The position numbers were made by a program, and so were the translations under genes. A stretch of 64,000 bases of DNA from JAICJC01 sp963709425 (lineage in GTDB: Bacteria > Actinomycetota > Thermoleophilia > Gaiellales > JAICJC01). Shown here piece after piece: positions 11,888 through 20,083 of this stretch (positions are counted from its first letter, which is position 1; each line of letters starts with the position of its first letter). The notes under the pieces were generated by a model. The model did not search any database. It was given only the letters and a program-made list of their open reading frames with translations, and was not told where the DNA came from. The stretch covers positions 1 through 64,000 of the forward strand of contig CAVPWG010000005.1 of the NCBI GenBank assembly GCA_963709425.1, written 5' to 3'.

Positions 11888-12711
11888 ATGGAAGAGGATG
11901 GGGTCGGTCTCGACAGGCGGGAATTCCTCGAAGTCCTCGCGGCGCTCGGCGTCACCGGCGCTGCCGCCGTCGCCGCCTGGCGCGCACTCGAATGGACGCT
12001 TCCCGCGGCGTCCGCCGATTCGTGGCATCGGTCCGTGTGCCGGTTCTGCGGGACAGGTTGTGGCATCCGTGTCGGCATGCGAGACGGCGCCATCACCGAC
12101 ATCCGTGGCGATGAGACTGCCCACAACAAGGGCGTGATCTGCGTCAAGGGCTCGATGCTGCGAGCCCTGCCTCTATTCCCGATCGACTGACCACTCCGAA
12201 GATCCGCAACAACGGGCGTCTGGTCAATGCCAGCTGGAACGACGCGATGGAGCTCGTCGCCACGAGGTTCCGCGACGCCATCGCGACGCACGGCCCTGAC
12301 GCCGTCGCGTTCTACGGCTCGGGTCAGCTCTTCACCGAGGAGAGCTACACGGCCAACAAGTTGTTCCGGGTGGGCATTCGCACCAACAACGTCGACGGCG
12401 AACCCGCGCCTGTGCATGGCATCGGCGGCGTTCGGCTACACGCAGGTGTACGGCAAGGACGAGCCGCCGGGTTCCTACGAGGACATCGACTTCGCGGACT
12501 GCATCTTCCTGATGGGCGCCAATCCGTTCGAGTGTCACCCGCCGATCTTCGAACGCATCCAGCAGCGTCGCCGGGCGCACCCCGATCTCAGCATCATCTG
12601 CGTCGACCCTCGCCGGACCCTCACCGCGGAGCGCAGCACTCGCCATCTCGCGGTCACTCCCGGCACGGACCTTTTGCTCCTCAACGCGATGGCGCACGTG
12701 ATGGTCAATGA
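11888..12711 (+). pseudogene. NapA-like molybdopterin oxidoreductase, 5' part only, frameshifted and cut at the junction
   Basis: The first 270 or so residues of a periplasmic nitrate reductase/formate dehydrogenase-type molybdopterin enzyme. From ATG 11888 a Tat-like signal (DRREFLEVLAALGVTG) is followed by the 4Fe-4S motif CRFCGTGCGIRV with a distant fourth cysteine in GVICVKGSM. Breaks occur near 12185 and 12425. Later segments (GSYEDIDFADCIFLMGANPFECHPPIFERI and VDPRRTLTA) are the family's domain II. Coding sequence ends in mid-domain after AHVMVNE at about 12711, where the complement of an ABC-F gene begins. Family members are about 750-830 residues, so roughly two thirds is missing. NapA is favoured by the CRFCGTGC...CVKG spacing. 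Confidence 0.65.
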
Positions 12712-12716
12712 AGCTC
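12705..12716. other. Probable chimeric junction between two unrelated sequences
   Basis: To the left, the plus strand encodes the interior of a NapA-like enzyme up to the residues MVNE. To the right, the minus strand encodes the linker of an ABC-F ATPase, whose frame reads SKAPSF up to this point and then enters nonsense. Both genes lose most of their length at the same few bases, with GAAGCT shared by the two frames. The left side is full of frameshifts and the right side nearly free of them. No repeat, integrase or transposase is visible here, so an assembly artefact is more likely than a natural deletion. Confidence 0.75.
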
Positions 12717-13708
12717 GGCGCCTTGGACGGGTCGGCGATCCACTCCGCCTGCTGCATCTGCCGCTGGAGGCGGCGCTCCCGGACCTTCGCCTTGCGGGCC
12801 ACGCGCTTTGCGATCTTGCGGACGTGCGGCGCCCCGAGGCCGCGGATGACGGTCCGCTCCACCGAGAGCGCCTGCGACTTGGCCCGGGCGACGTCCGCCT
12901 CGAGCCGGCGCCGATACGCGTCCTGCGTTCGGAAGTCGGCCAGCATGCGCTCGAAGCGGCGCTGCTTCTCGGCCCGGTAGGCCGTGTAGCCGCCCTCATA
13001 GGACGTGAGCTCGTCCGACACCCCGTCGAGCTCGAGTATGCGCGAGACGGTGTTGTCGAGAAAGCGGCGGTCGTGGCTCACCACGAGCGCCCCTCCCGGG
13101 AACGCGGCGAGGAACCGCTCGAGCCAGCGCAGCCCGCCCAGATCGAGGTGGTTGGTCGGCTCGTCGAGGAGCAGGATCGTCGGCCGTCCCAGGAGGACGC
13201 CCGCCAGCATCGCCCGCGCCTGCTCACCGCCCGACAGGTCGCCGAACCGGGCAGCCGGTGAGAGATGGGCGATGCCGAGGTGGGCCCGCGCGTCGTCGAT
13301 CGCGGCGTGAAATGTCCAGCCGTCGAGCCTGGCGAACTGCGCCAGGACGTCGTCGTACTCGCGCATCGCGACGGCCCGCCCAGCGGGCTCAGCCATCTCG
13401 GCCTCGAGCCGGCGCATGCGCTCGTCGAGCGCGTACACCTCGCCGATCGCCCGGCGCAGATGGCCGCCGAGCGTGGCGTCGGGATCCGGCGGCGACTGGT
13501 CCAGAAGGCCGATGCTGTCGCCGGAGCCGACGATGACCCGGCCCGAGTCGGAGCGCTCGACGCCCGCCAGGATCCGCAGGAGCGTCGACTTCCCGGTCCC
13601 GTTCGGGCCGACCAGGCCGGTGCGCTCGCCCCTACCGAGGGTGAAGGTCGCGCCCGTGAAGAGCGGCTCGGCGTCGTGCGCCTTGCACAGCGAGTCGGCT
13701 TTCAGCAC
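12712..13708 (-). CDS. ABC-F family ATPase, C-terminally truncated at the junction
   Basis: The first 332 residues of an ABC-F (Uup/EttA/antibiotic-resistance type) protein; these bind ribosomes and have no membrane domain. The start is ATG 13708. The first nucleotide-binding domain is complete: Walker A GPNGTGKST, signature LSGGEQARAMLAGVL, Walker B ILLLDEPTNHLD and the switch histidine in VVSHDRRFLDN. An arginine- and lysine-rich interdomain linker follows to SKAPSF. Full-length members have about 530 residues with a second ATPase domain, which is absent here because the sequence changes at about 12711. It is transcribed in the same direction as lgt, 47 bp downstream of it. Confidence 0.85.
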
Positions 13709-13755
13709 GGGCGCCCATACCTCTCAGGCGCAGTATGCCACGCGCCGCGAGCTGC

Positions 13756-14664
13756 TCAGCCGCGCCGGCGGCGCTTCGACCGGTGCCTGGCGGCGATCGC
13801 GGCCTCGGGCCGTGGGGTCGGTGTGTGCACCGGCCCGGCGGCGGCGGGGGCCACCGCCGGCTCCGGCGACACGGGGCGCCGACGGCGAAACAGGATCACG
13901 AAGACGATCCCGGCGACGATCGTCACGGCGGAGGCGACCCACACGTTCAGCCGCTGGCCGTAGTAGTGGTGTGCCGGGTCAATGCGAAGCGTCTCGACCC
14001 AGATCCGCTCGAACGAGTAGAGCGTCGCGTAGAGCGCGAAGATCGTTCCCACGGGCACGTCCCGCCAGAAGCGGCGGATGAACCAGATCAGGATCCCGAA
14101 CACGACGAGGCTCGAGAGCGACTCGTAGAGGAACGTCGGCTGGAAGGTCTGGCCCTCGTGGTACGGCAGCTGAGGATGGTCGATCTTGACCGCCCACGGC
14201 AGGTCGGACGGGCGGCCGTAGAGCTCCTGGTTGAAGTAGTTGCCCCAGCGACCCAGCGCCTGGGCCAGGATCAGGCCCGGCGCGATGCAGTCCGCGACCG
14301 CCCAGAACCCGAGCTTGACGCGGCGGCAGCCGATCCACGTCCCCAGCATGCCGCCGAGGATGGCGCCGTAGATCCCGAGGCCGCCCTTCCAGATCTTGAA
14401 CATGTCGATCAGGTGGTGCTGGAACGCACCCCAGTCGGTGACGACGTGGTAGAGACGGGCCCCGATCAGCCCGAGCGGGACCGTCCACACGGCGATCGAG
14501 TAGACCAGCTCCGGATCGAACCCGCGCCGGCGAAACTCGCGCCGCGCGATCCATCCGGCCAGCAGCACCCCCGCGGCGAGCAGCAGGCCGTACCAGCGCA
14601 CCTGCAGGCCGCCGGCCTTGATGAGAAACGGGTCGCCGGGGCTCGGGATCGAGAGCACGATCAC
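13756..14664 (-). CDS. lgt: Prolipoprotein diacylglyceryl transferase
   Basis: Lgt transfers diacylglycerol from phosphatidylglycerol to the lipobox cysteine of prelipoproteins at the membrane. The 302-residue protein starts at ATG 14664 and has about seven membrane segments. The Lgt signature region GRWGNYFNQELYGRPS lies near residue 140, including the essential Arg and Glu. The YGLLLAAG and RLYHVVTD segments correspond to conserved N-terminal motifs, and FSFERIWVE-like sequence (YSFERIWVETLR) to the C-terminal Arg motif. A low-complexity Ala/Pro/Arg tail follows. The oligopeptide-binding protein at 34354 carries a lipobox and would be a client. It is divergent from the Tad operon. Confidence 0.95.
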   Translation of the reverse strand: MIVLSIPSPGDPFLIKAGGLQVRWYGLLLAAGVLLAGWIARREFRRRGFDPELVYSIAVWTVPLGLIGARLYHVVTDWGAFQHHLIDMFKIWKGGLGIYGAILGGMLGTWIGCRRVKLGFWAVADCIAPGLILAQALGRWGNYFNQELYGRPSDLPWAVKIDHPQLPYHEGQTFQPTFLYESLSSLVVFGILIWFIRRFWRDVPVGTIFALYATLYSFERIWVETLRIDPAHHYYGQRLNVWVASAVTIVAGIVFVILFRRRRPVSPEPAVAPAAAGPVHTPTPRPEAAIAARHRSKRRRRG

Positions 14665-14689
14665 GCGCGAGAGGTTAGCGGCTCAGCCC

Positions 14690-14929
14690 GCGGGCCAATG
14701 TGCCTTCCAGAAACTGGACGCGGAGGCAATTCTCCGCTACCACGAGAGGAGGTCGCCGTTCGCGGCGGCCGGGTGTCCCGAACCCCTGCGGGAGACCCCG
14801 GCTCCGGCTTAAAGCTTTGCCCCACCGGAGCCGATGAGTCCCATTGCACGACTCCCCGAATTCGGTGATGCCGGCCTCACCAGGTTGCGTCATCGCCGCC
14901 CTATCGCACGCCGGGAAGGAGCAGCCGAA
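14690..14929 (+). promoter_or_regulatory. Long leader of the Tad operon with a strong inverted repeat
   Basis: About 265 bp separate lgt from cpaB. Within it, CGGCTCCGG at about 14793 and CCGGAGCCG at about 14826 form a perfect 9-bp stem around a 17-base loop containing AAAGCTTTG. GAGTC/GACTC (about 14835/14849) and GGTGA/TCACC (about 14864/14877) form further small stems. The cpaB ribosome binding site GGAAGGA lies at 14914-14920. This arrangement suggests a structured 5' leader. I could not match it to a known riboswitch; the conserved bases of the cyclic di-GMP-I aptamer are not evident. The symmetry means the main stem could equally serve the lgt transcript. Confidence 0.35.
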
Positions 14930-15688
14930 GTGACAACGCCGACGTTGAGCCGAAACATCGTCATCTCGGTCGTCCTCGCGCTCGCCGCGGCGGTGGCGCT
15001 CGTGCTCTACACCCAGCACGTGCAGGACTCGGCCAAGTCGGCCGGCGACGCGGTCCGCGTCGTCGTCGTCACGCACGACATCCACGCCGGCACCGCCGTG
15101 GAGACTGCCGTGGCTGACGGTGACCTCGCATACCGGACCGTCCGCCGCTCCGATCTCGTGCCCGGCGCCTACACGGACCTGAACGCGGCCCGCGGCCTCA
15201 TCCTGACCCAGCCCGTCTTCCACGGCGACCAGCTCACGGCCAGCCGGACCGGCGTCCGCCACGACGCCAGCGTCGCGGCGCGGCTCACCGGCACCCAGCG
15301 CGCGTTCCGGCTGCCGGTCGATGCGAACTCCGGCCTGACCGGTGACGTCCAGGCGGGCGACCGGGTCGACGTCATGGCGAGCTACGTGCTCGACACGAAC
15401 CAGGTCGAGACGTACGTTCTCGCCGCCGGGGCGCTCGTCCTGGACGTGACCCCGGCCGCCGCCGCTCAGACCGGTGACTCGACGGCACAGGGCTCGATGC
15501 TGCTGCGCCTCTCCGACCGCCAGGTGTCGTATCTCGCGAACGCCCTGGCGATGGCCGACAACGCCCCCGCCGGCGGATCGAAGACGATCTGGATCGCGCT
15601 CGCCGGCACGCACGGCGCCACCTGGGAGAAGCACCCGCCCGTCGTCCTCCCCGGAGCGTTCCCGAATAACGGCATCCCCGCCAAGTGA
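14930..15688 (+). CDS. cpaB-like: CpaB/RcpC-like Tad pilus assembly protein (SAF domain)
   Basis: First gene of the Tad (Flp pilus) operon. The GTG at 14930 is preceded by GGAAGGA with good spacing and gives 252 residues; a longer upstream frame has no support. A single N-terminal membrane anchor (IVISVVLALAAAVALVLY) precedes a SAF domain beginning VVVVTHDIHAGTAVE and including LILTQPVFHGDQLT. A RcpC-type C-terminal region follows, with the motif DVQAGDRVDVMASY. CpaB/RcpC proteins are periplasmic or cell-wall components thought to gate or stabilise the pilus channel; in Gram-positive relatives they are anchored outside the membrane. The stop lies 14 bp before the cpaE ATG. Confidence 0.85.
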   Translation: MTTPTLSRNIVISVVLALAAAVALVLYTQHVQDSAKSAGDAVRVVVVTHDIHAGTAVETAVADGDLAYRTVRRSDLVPGAYTDLNAARGLILTQPVFHGDQLTASRTGVRHDASVAARLTGTQRAFRLPVDANSGLTGDVQAGDRVDVMASYVLDTNQVETYVLAAGALVLDVTPAAAAQTGDSTAQGSMLLRLSDRQVSYLANALAMADNAPAGGSKTIWIALAGTHGATWEKHPPVVLPGAFPNNGIPAK

Positions 15689-15702
15689 CAGGAGCCCGGC
15701 CG

Positions 15703-16824
15703 ATGCAACCCGATCTCATCCGCGTCGCACTCCAGGCCGACGAGCCCTCGATCCGCGATCTCTTCGAGCGCTCCGGGATGGTCGAGATCGTGGAGTCGGC
15801 TCCGGAGGTGCTCGTCTGGCACCTCCCGTCCGACAGCGACGGCCTGCCCGCCGAGCTGCGCGCCGCGCTCGCCGACCCGCACGGGCCGGGCATCGTCGCC
15901 CTCACCGACGATCATCCCAGCCGGTGGTTCGAGGAGGCCATGCACCTCGGGGTGGACGACGTCCTCTGCCTGCCGCAGTCGGCCCAGTCGCTCGGCATGG
16001 CCGCGGCCAAGGCCCGGGCATCCCGCGCCCGCCGGGCCGCAGCGGTGGCCCCGCACAGCCTGCCGGGCACATCCCGCCTCGGCCGCGACGCGCATGTCTT
16101 CACCGTGTTCTCGACGAAGGGCGGCTCCGGCAAGACCGTGATCGCGACCAACCTCGCGGTGTGCTTCGGCCGCCAGGGTCTGCGCACGCTGCTCGTCGAC
16201 CTCGACCTGCACTCGGGCGACGACGCGCTCGTCCTGGGCCTCTCTCCGCGCTGGACGGTGCTCGACCTGGTCCAGTCGCCCGGCGACCTCGACGCCGAGA
16301 AGCTCGCCGGGTTCGTGACCCGGCACTCGAGCGGGGTCGACCTGCTCCCGGCGCCGACCCGGCCCGACGAGGAGGAGCTGGTCGCCATCGACCGCCTCGA
16401 GCCGTTGCTCGAGGTCGCCCGCCGGAGCTACGACGCCGTCGTCATCGACACGTCGTCGAGCTTCTCTCCCGCCACCCTGCTCGCGATCGACCACACGGAC
16501 ACCCTGGTGCTGGTCGGCGCGTCGGACGTCCCGACGATCAAGAGCCTGAAGATCGCGCTCGAGACGCTGGAGCTGCTCGAGATGAACCTGCCCGACACGC
16601 GGATCCTGATGAACCGCTCGGGCGCGAAGGTGGGCCTCGAGGATCGCGACGTCGAGCGGACACTGCGGCGCGAGATCACCTACACGCTGCCGTCCGACAA
16701 GGCGATCCCGGTGTCGGTCAACCGCGGCCAGCCGGTCGTCGTCGACAACCCCAAGTCCCGCGTCGCCCGCTCGCTGGAGGAGATCGCGCAGTCGCTCCAC
16801 GGGGCCGTCGGGAGCCGCCAGTGA
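15703..16824 (+). CDS. cpaE-like: CpaE-like MinD-family ATPase of the Tad system
   Basis: A 373-residue protein with an N-terminal receiver-like domain (about residues 1-120, lacking a convincing phospho-acceptor aspartate) and a MinD/ParA-type ATPase domain. The deviant Walker A is FSTKGGSGKTV near residue 145, switch I is VDLDLHSGD, and the Walker B-like segment is YDAVVIDTSSSF. CpaE/TadZ proteins place the Tad machinery at a cell pole or other site. I chose ATG 15703 over a GTG at 15685 because AGGAG sits 8 nt before it. The gene overlaps the following tadA start by GTGA. Confidence 0.88.
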   Translation: MQPDLIRVALQADEPSIRDLFERSGMVEIVESAPEVLVWHLPSDSDGLPAELRAALADPHGPGIVALTDDHPSRWFEEAMHLGVDDVLCLPQSAQSLGMAAAKARASRARRAAAVAPHSLPGTSRLGRDAHVFTVFSTKGGSGKTVIATNLAVCFGRQGLRTLLVDLDLHSGDDALVLGLSPRWTVLDLVQSPGDLDAEKLAGFVTRHSSGVDLLPAPTRPDEEELVAIDRLEPLLEVARRSYDAVVIDTSSSFSPATLLAIDHTDTLVLVGASDVPTIKSLKIALETLELLEMNLPDTRILMNRSGAKVGLEDRDVERTLRREITYTLPSDKAIPVSVNRGQPVVVDNPKSRVARSLEEIAQSLHGAVGSRQ

Positions 16825-18224
16825 CACCCGACCGGCGCAGGCGCACGCTCGCCGGGCGCATGCGGCGGGCCGAACCTGCGACGGCCGCGGCGGACGCGAG
16901 CCCGGAGCAGGACGACCCGTTTGCCGAGATCCGGCAGGCCGCCCAGGCGGAGGCCGTCCGCGAGCTGGGCCAGGCGCTGACCGAGGGCGACGTCCGCGAG
17001 GAGGACCTCCACGAGAAGGTGACCAAGGCCGTCGACGAGGCGCTGGCCGAGGCGGGCACGCCCCTCAGCTCGACCGACCGCGTGCGGCTGGTCCGCGAGA
17101 TCACGCACAACATCCTCGGCTACGGGCCGATCGAGCCGTTCCTGGCCGATCCGGAGGTCACCGAGGTGATGGTGAACAACCATCACACGATCTACGTCGA
17201 GCGGCGCGGCCTCATCGAGGAGACCGAGGTGCGCTTCGGCTCGGAGCGCCACCTGCTCCAGGTGATCGACCGGATCGTCGCCCAGACCGGGCGGCGGATC
17301 GACGAGTCGAGCCCGATGGTCGACGCGCGCCTTCCCGACGGCTCGCGCGTGAACGCGATCATCCCGCCGCTCGCCATCACCGGGCCCTCGCTCACGATCC
17401 GCAAGTTCTCGCGCGACCCGCTGACCATGGACGACCTCGTCGCGTTCGGGAGCCTCTCGCACCAGGCGGCGGCGTTCCTCGAGGCGTGCGTCGAGGGCAA
17501 GCTGAACGTCCTCATCTCGGGCGGCACCGGCACGGGCAAGACGACGCTCCTGAACGTCCTCTCGTCGTTCATCCCCGAGCGCGAGCGCATCATCACCATC
17601 GAGGACGCCGCCGAGCTGAAGCTGGCGCAGAAACACGTCATCAGCCTCGAGTCCCGCCCGTCGAACATCGAGGGCAAGGGCGCGATCACGATCCGCGACC
17701 TCGTCCGAAACGCGCTTCGCATGCGGCCCGACCGGATCGTCGTCGGCGAGTGCCGCGGCGGCGAGGCCGTCGACATGCTGCAGGCGATGAACACCGGCCA
17801 CGACGGCTCGCTCACGACGATCCACGCGAACAGCCCACGCGACGCCCTGGCCCGCACGGAGACCCTCGTGCTCACCGCCGGCTTCGACCTGCCGCTCAAG
17901 GCCATCCGCGACCAGATCGCGAGCGCGTTCGACCTGATCATCCAGGTGAACCGGCTCGTCGACGGGCGCCGCCGCATCACCCACGTCACCGAGGTCGGGC
18001 GGATGGAGGGCGACGTGATCACCCTTCAGGACATCTTCGTCGCGTCGTTCGTCGACGAGGCGGGCGGCGAGCAGGTCACGTCGAAGATGCGCCACACGGG
18101 CATCCGGCCGGGGTTCGGCGACAAGCTCGAGCGGCACGGCGTAACCCTTCCCAAGTCGTTCTTCGGCGAGACCGCCGCGAAGGTGGACGTGCTCCGGCGC
18201 GGCAAGGAGCGGAGGACCGCGTGA
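16821..18224 (+). CDS. tadA: TadA/CpaF secretion ATPase
   Basis: Motor ATPase that powers Flp pilus assembly, a type II/IV secretion-family hexamer at the inner face of the membrane. The 467-residue protein starts at GTG 16821, overlapping the cpaE stop. The N-terminal domain ends in the family-typical ILGYGPIEPFLADPEVTEVMV. Walker A is SGGTGTGKTTLLN, the Asp box is RIITIEDAAELKL, Walker B is RPDRIVVGECRGGEA, and the His box is SLTTIHANSPRDA. All catalytic motifs look intact. It sits between cpaE and the tadB fusion with 4-bp overlaps on both sides, so translation is likely coupled. Confidence 0.95.
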   Translation: MTPDRRRRTLAGRMRRAEPATAAADASPEQDDPFAEIRQAAQAEAVRELGQALTEGDVREEDLHEKVTKAVDEALAEAGTPLSSTDRVRLVREITHNILGYGPIEPFLADPEVTEVMVNNHHTIYVERRGLIEETEVRFGSERHLLQVIDRIVAQTGRRIDESSPMVDARLPDGSRVNAIIPPLAITGPSLTIRKFSRDPLTMDDLVAFGSLSHQAAAFLEACVEGKLNVLISGGTGTGKTTLLNVLSSFIPERERIITIEDAAELKLAQKHVISLESRPSNIEGKGAITIRDLVRNALRMRPDRIVVGECRGGEAVDMLQAMNTGHDGSLTTIHANSPRDALARTETLVLTAGFDLPLKAIRDQIASAFDLIIQVNRLVDGRRRITHVTEVGRMEGDVITLQDIFVASFVDEAGGEQVTSKMRHTGIRPGFGDKLERHGVTLPKSFFGETAAKVDVLRRGKERRTA

Positions 18225-20083
18225 GCGCCGGCCGCGCCGCCCGCGCGGCGGTCATCGCGGCGCTCGCCTCTGCGATCGCGGCTCCGGCCGCCTGGGGCGC
18301 CGCCCCGCCCACCGAGGTGACGGGCGCACACGCCGCGGGCCCGCACACGGTCCGCGTGCTCGTGAGGGCGGCCGGTGATCTCGCCACGTCCGACATCGAG
18401 GCCGACCTCGGAGGCCGCTTCGCCTTCGTCGAGGGCATCCACCGCGCGGGACCGGTGCGGCGTACTGACCTCGTGTTCGCGGTCGACACGTCGGGGTCGA
18501 TGGCCGGAGCGCCCATCGCCGCGGCGACGGCGGCCGGTCAGCGCCTCCTCGACGCCGTCGGTCATACCGGTCGCGTCGGTCTCGTCACGTTCTCCAACAC
18601 GGCCCGCGTCGTCCGCCCCCTGACGACCGACACCGGCTCGGTACGAGCGGCGCTGGCGGGGCTCGAGACGGATTCGGGGACGGCGCTCTATGACGGGATC
18701 ACGCTGGCGGCGGACACGGTGCTGGCCGGCTCCGACCCGGGTGCGCGCCGCATCGTCGTCGTGCTCTCCGACGGCGCCGACACCACGTCGTCGTCGACGC
18801 TCGCCGCCCTGACGCAGCGCCTTCGCGAGGCCGGCGTGGAGGTCGACGCCGTCGGGCTCGAGTCGTCGCCGTCCTTCCGGGCGGCACCCCTCCGCGACAT
18901 CACCTCCGCGGCCGGCGGCGAGCTCGCACCCACCCGCACGCCCGCCGGCGTCGAGCCGATCGTGCTCCAGCTTTCGCAGGCCCGGCTCGCCACGACGTAT
19001 GCGGTCGACGTCAGCCTGCCGCGGTCGAGTTCCCGGACGCTGCACGTCAGCGTCCGCGGAGGCTCGGCAGCGAGCGTCCGGCTGCCCGAGGGCGTGTCCG
19101 GCACCTCGTCGGGGTTCTGGTCGTCGTACGGCGACTTCCTCGTCGTCGTGCTCGGCGTCGGCGCGGTCGGGATGCTGGGGTTCGTGACGGCGACCGCGGC
19201 CGGCGCCCGTGTTCCTCCGCTCTCGTCGCGGCTCGCGGAGTACACCGCCGGCGGCACAGGCGGGGCGCAGCAGACCCGCTCCCTCTTCATGCTCGACCTC
19301 TCCGAGGCCCTCGAGGCGCGGCTCGGCGAGCGCTGGGCCTGGAGGCGCCTTCACCGCCTGTGCGGCCAGGCGGGCATCCAGCAGCCGACCGGGCACGTCG
19401 CCCTGGCCGCGACCGCGAGCGCGGTCGCGGGCGGGGTCGCGGCAATCGCCGTGCTCGGGCCGATCGCGGGCATCGCCGGCGTGGCCGGCGGGCTGGCTGC
19501 ACCGATCGCCGCCCTCCGGTTTCGAGCCGCCCGCCGCCAGCGGCAGTTCGAGGCCGAGCTGCCGGAGCTGCTCTCGGTTTGGGCGAGCGCCCTCCGCGCC
19601 GGTCGCTCGTTCGCCCAGGCCCTCGACTCGATCGTCGACGAGGCCGGCGAGCCCGCGCACACCGAGTTCCGGCGCGCCCAGCAGCAGGTCCGGCTCGGCG
19701 TCCCGGTGGAGCAAGCGCTCGACGAGATGTCTCAGCGGCTGCGCTCGGAGAGCTTCGAGCTCGTCGTCCTCACGACCGACGTTCAGCGCCGCGTCGGCGG
19801 CAACGTCGCCGAGATCTTCGACCAGGTCGCCGAGACGGTCCGGCGCCGGCAGCAGTTCTCGGCCCGCGTCAAGGCGCTGACCTCGATGGGCCGGCTTTCG
19901 GCTCAGGTCCTGATCGGGATGCCGTTCGCGATGGCCGGCCTCCTCACGCTCATCAACCACGGGTACATGAAGCCGCTCTACACGACGCGCGCGGGCCACG
20001 TCCTGATCGCGGTTGGCCTGGTGATGATGTCGGCCGGCGCGCTCATCCTGCGCCGGATGGTCAAGCCGAAGGCGATCGCGTGA
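18221..20083 (+). CDS. tadB-like: VWA domain-TadB fusion protein
   Basis: A 620-residue fusion. After a signal-like N-terminus (VIAALASAIAAPAAWGA), a von Willebrand factor A domain spans about residues 82-260. Its MIDAS is complete in outline: DTSGS at 89-93, a Thr in SGTALYDGI, and an Asp in VVLSDGADTT. A membrane segment (FLVVVLGVGAVGMLGFV) then leads to a TadB-type T2SSF domain (ELPELLSVWASALRAGRSFAQAL, then VLTTDVQRRVGGNVAEIFD) with further membrane helices. Normal TadB is about 300 residues and lacks VWA. The predicted topology puts the VWA part outside the cell, so the fusion could tie metal-dependent adhesion or surface sensing to the pilus platform. GTG 18221 has GGAGG 5 nt upstream and overlaps tadA. 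Confidence 0.85.
   Translation: MSAGRAARAAVIAALASAIAAPAAWGAAPPTEVTGAHAAGPHTVRVLVRAAGDLATSDIEADLGGRFAFVEGIHRAGPVRRTDLVFAVDTSGSMAGAPIAAATAAGQRLLDAVGHTGRVGLVTFSNTARVVRPLTTDTGSVRAALAGLETDSGTALYDGITLAADTVLAGSDPGARRIVVVLSDGADTTSSSTLAALTQRLREAGVEVDAVGLESSPSFRAAPLRDITSAAGGELAPTRTPAGVEPIVLQLSQARLATTYAVDVSLPRSSSRTLHVSVRGGSAASVRLPEGVSGTSSGFWSSYGDFLVVVLGVGAVGMLGFVTATAAGARVPPLSSRLAEYTAGGTGGAQQTRSLFMLDLSEALEARLGERWAWRRLHRLCGQAGIQQPTGHVALAATASAVAGGVAAIAVLGPIAGIAGVAGGLAAPIAALRFRAARRQRQFEAELPELLSVWASALRAGRSFAQALDSIVDEAGEPAHTEFRRAQQQVRLGVPVEQALDEMSQRLRSESFELVVLTTDVQRRVGGNVAEIFDQVAETVRRRQQFSARVKALTSMGRLSAQVLIGMPFAMAGLLTLINHGYMKPLYTTRAGHVLIAVGLVMMSAGALILRRMVKPKAIA

Noticed and set aside
14833..14862. GATGAGTCC with a nearby GAGTC/GACTC stem, reminiscent of a hammerhead ribozyme core
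   Set aside because: The CUGAUGA core has a mismatch, the GAAA that should follow stem II is absent, and no third stem closes.
14690..14929. Cyclic di-GMP-I (GEMM) or ydaO riboswitch in the Tad leader
   Set aside because: Neither strand shows the conserved aptamer bases in the right order, so only a generic structured leader is reported.
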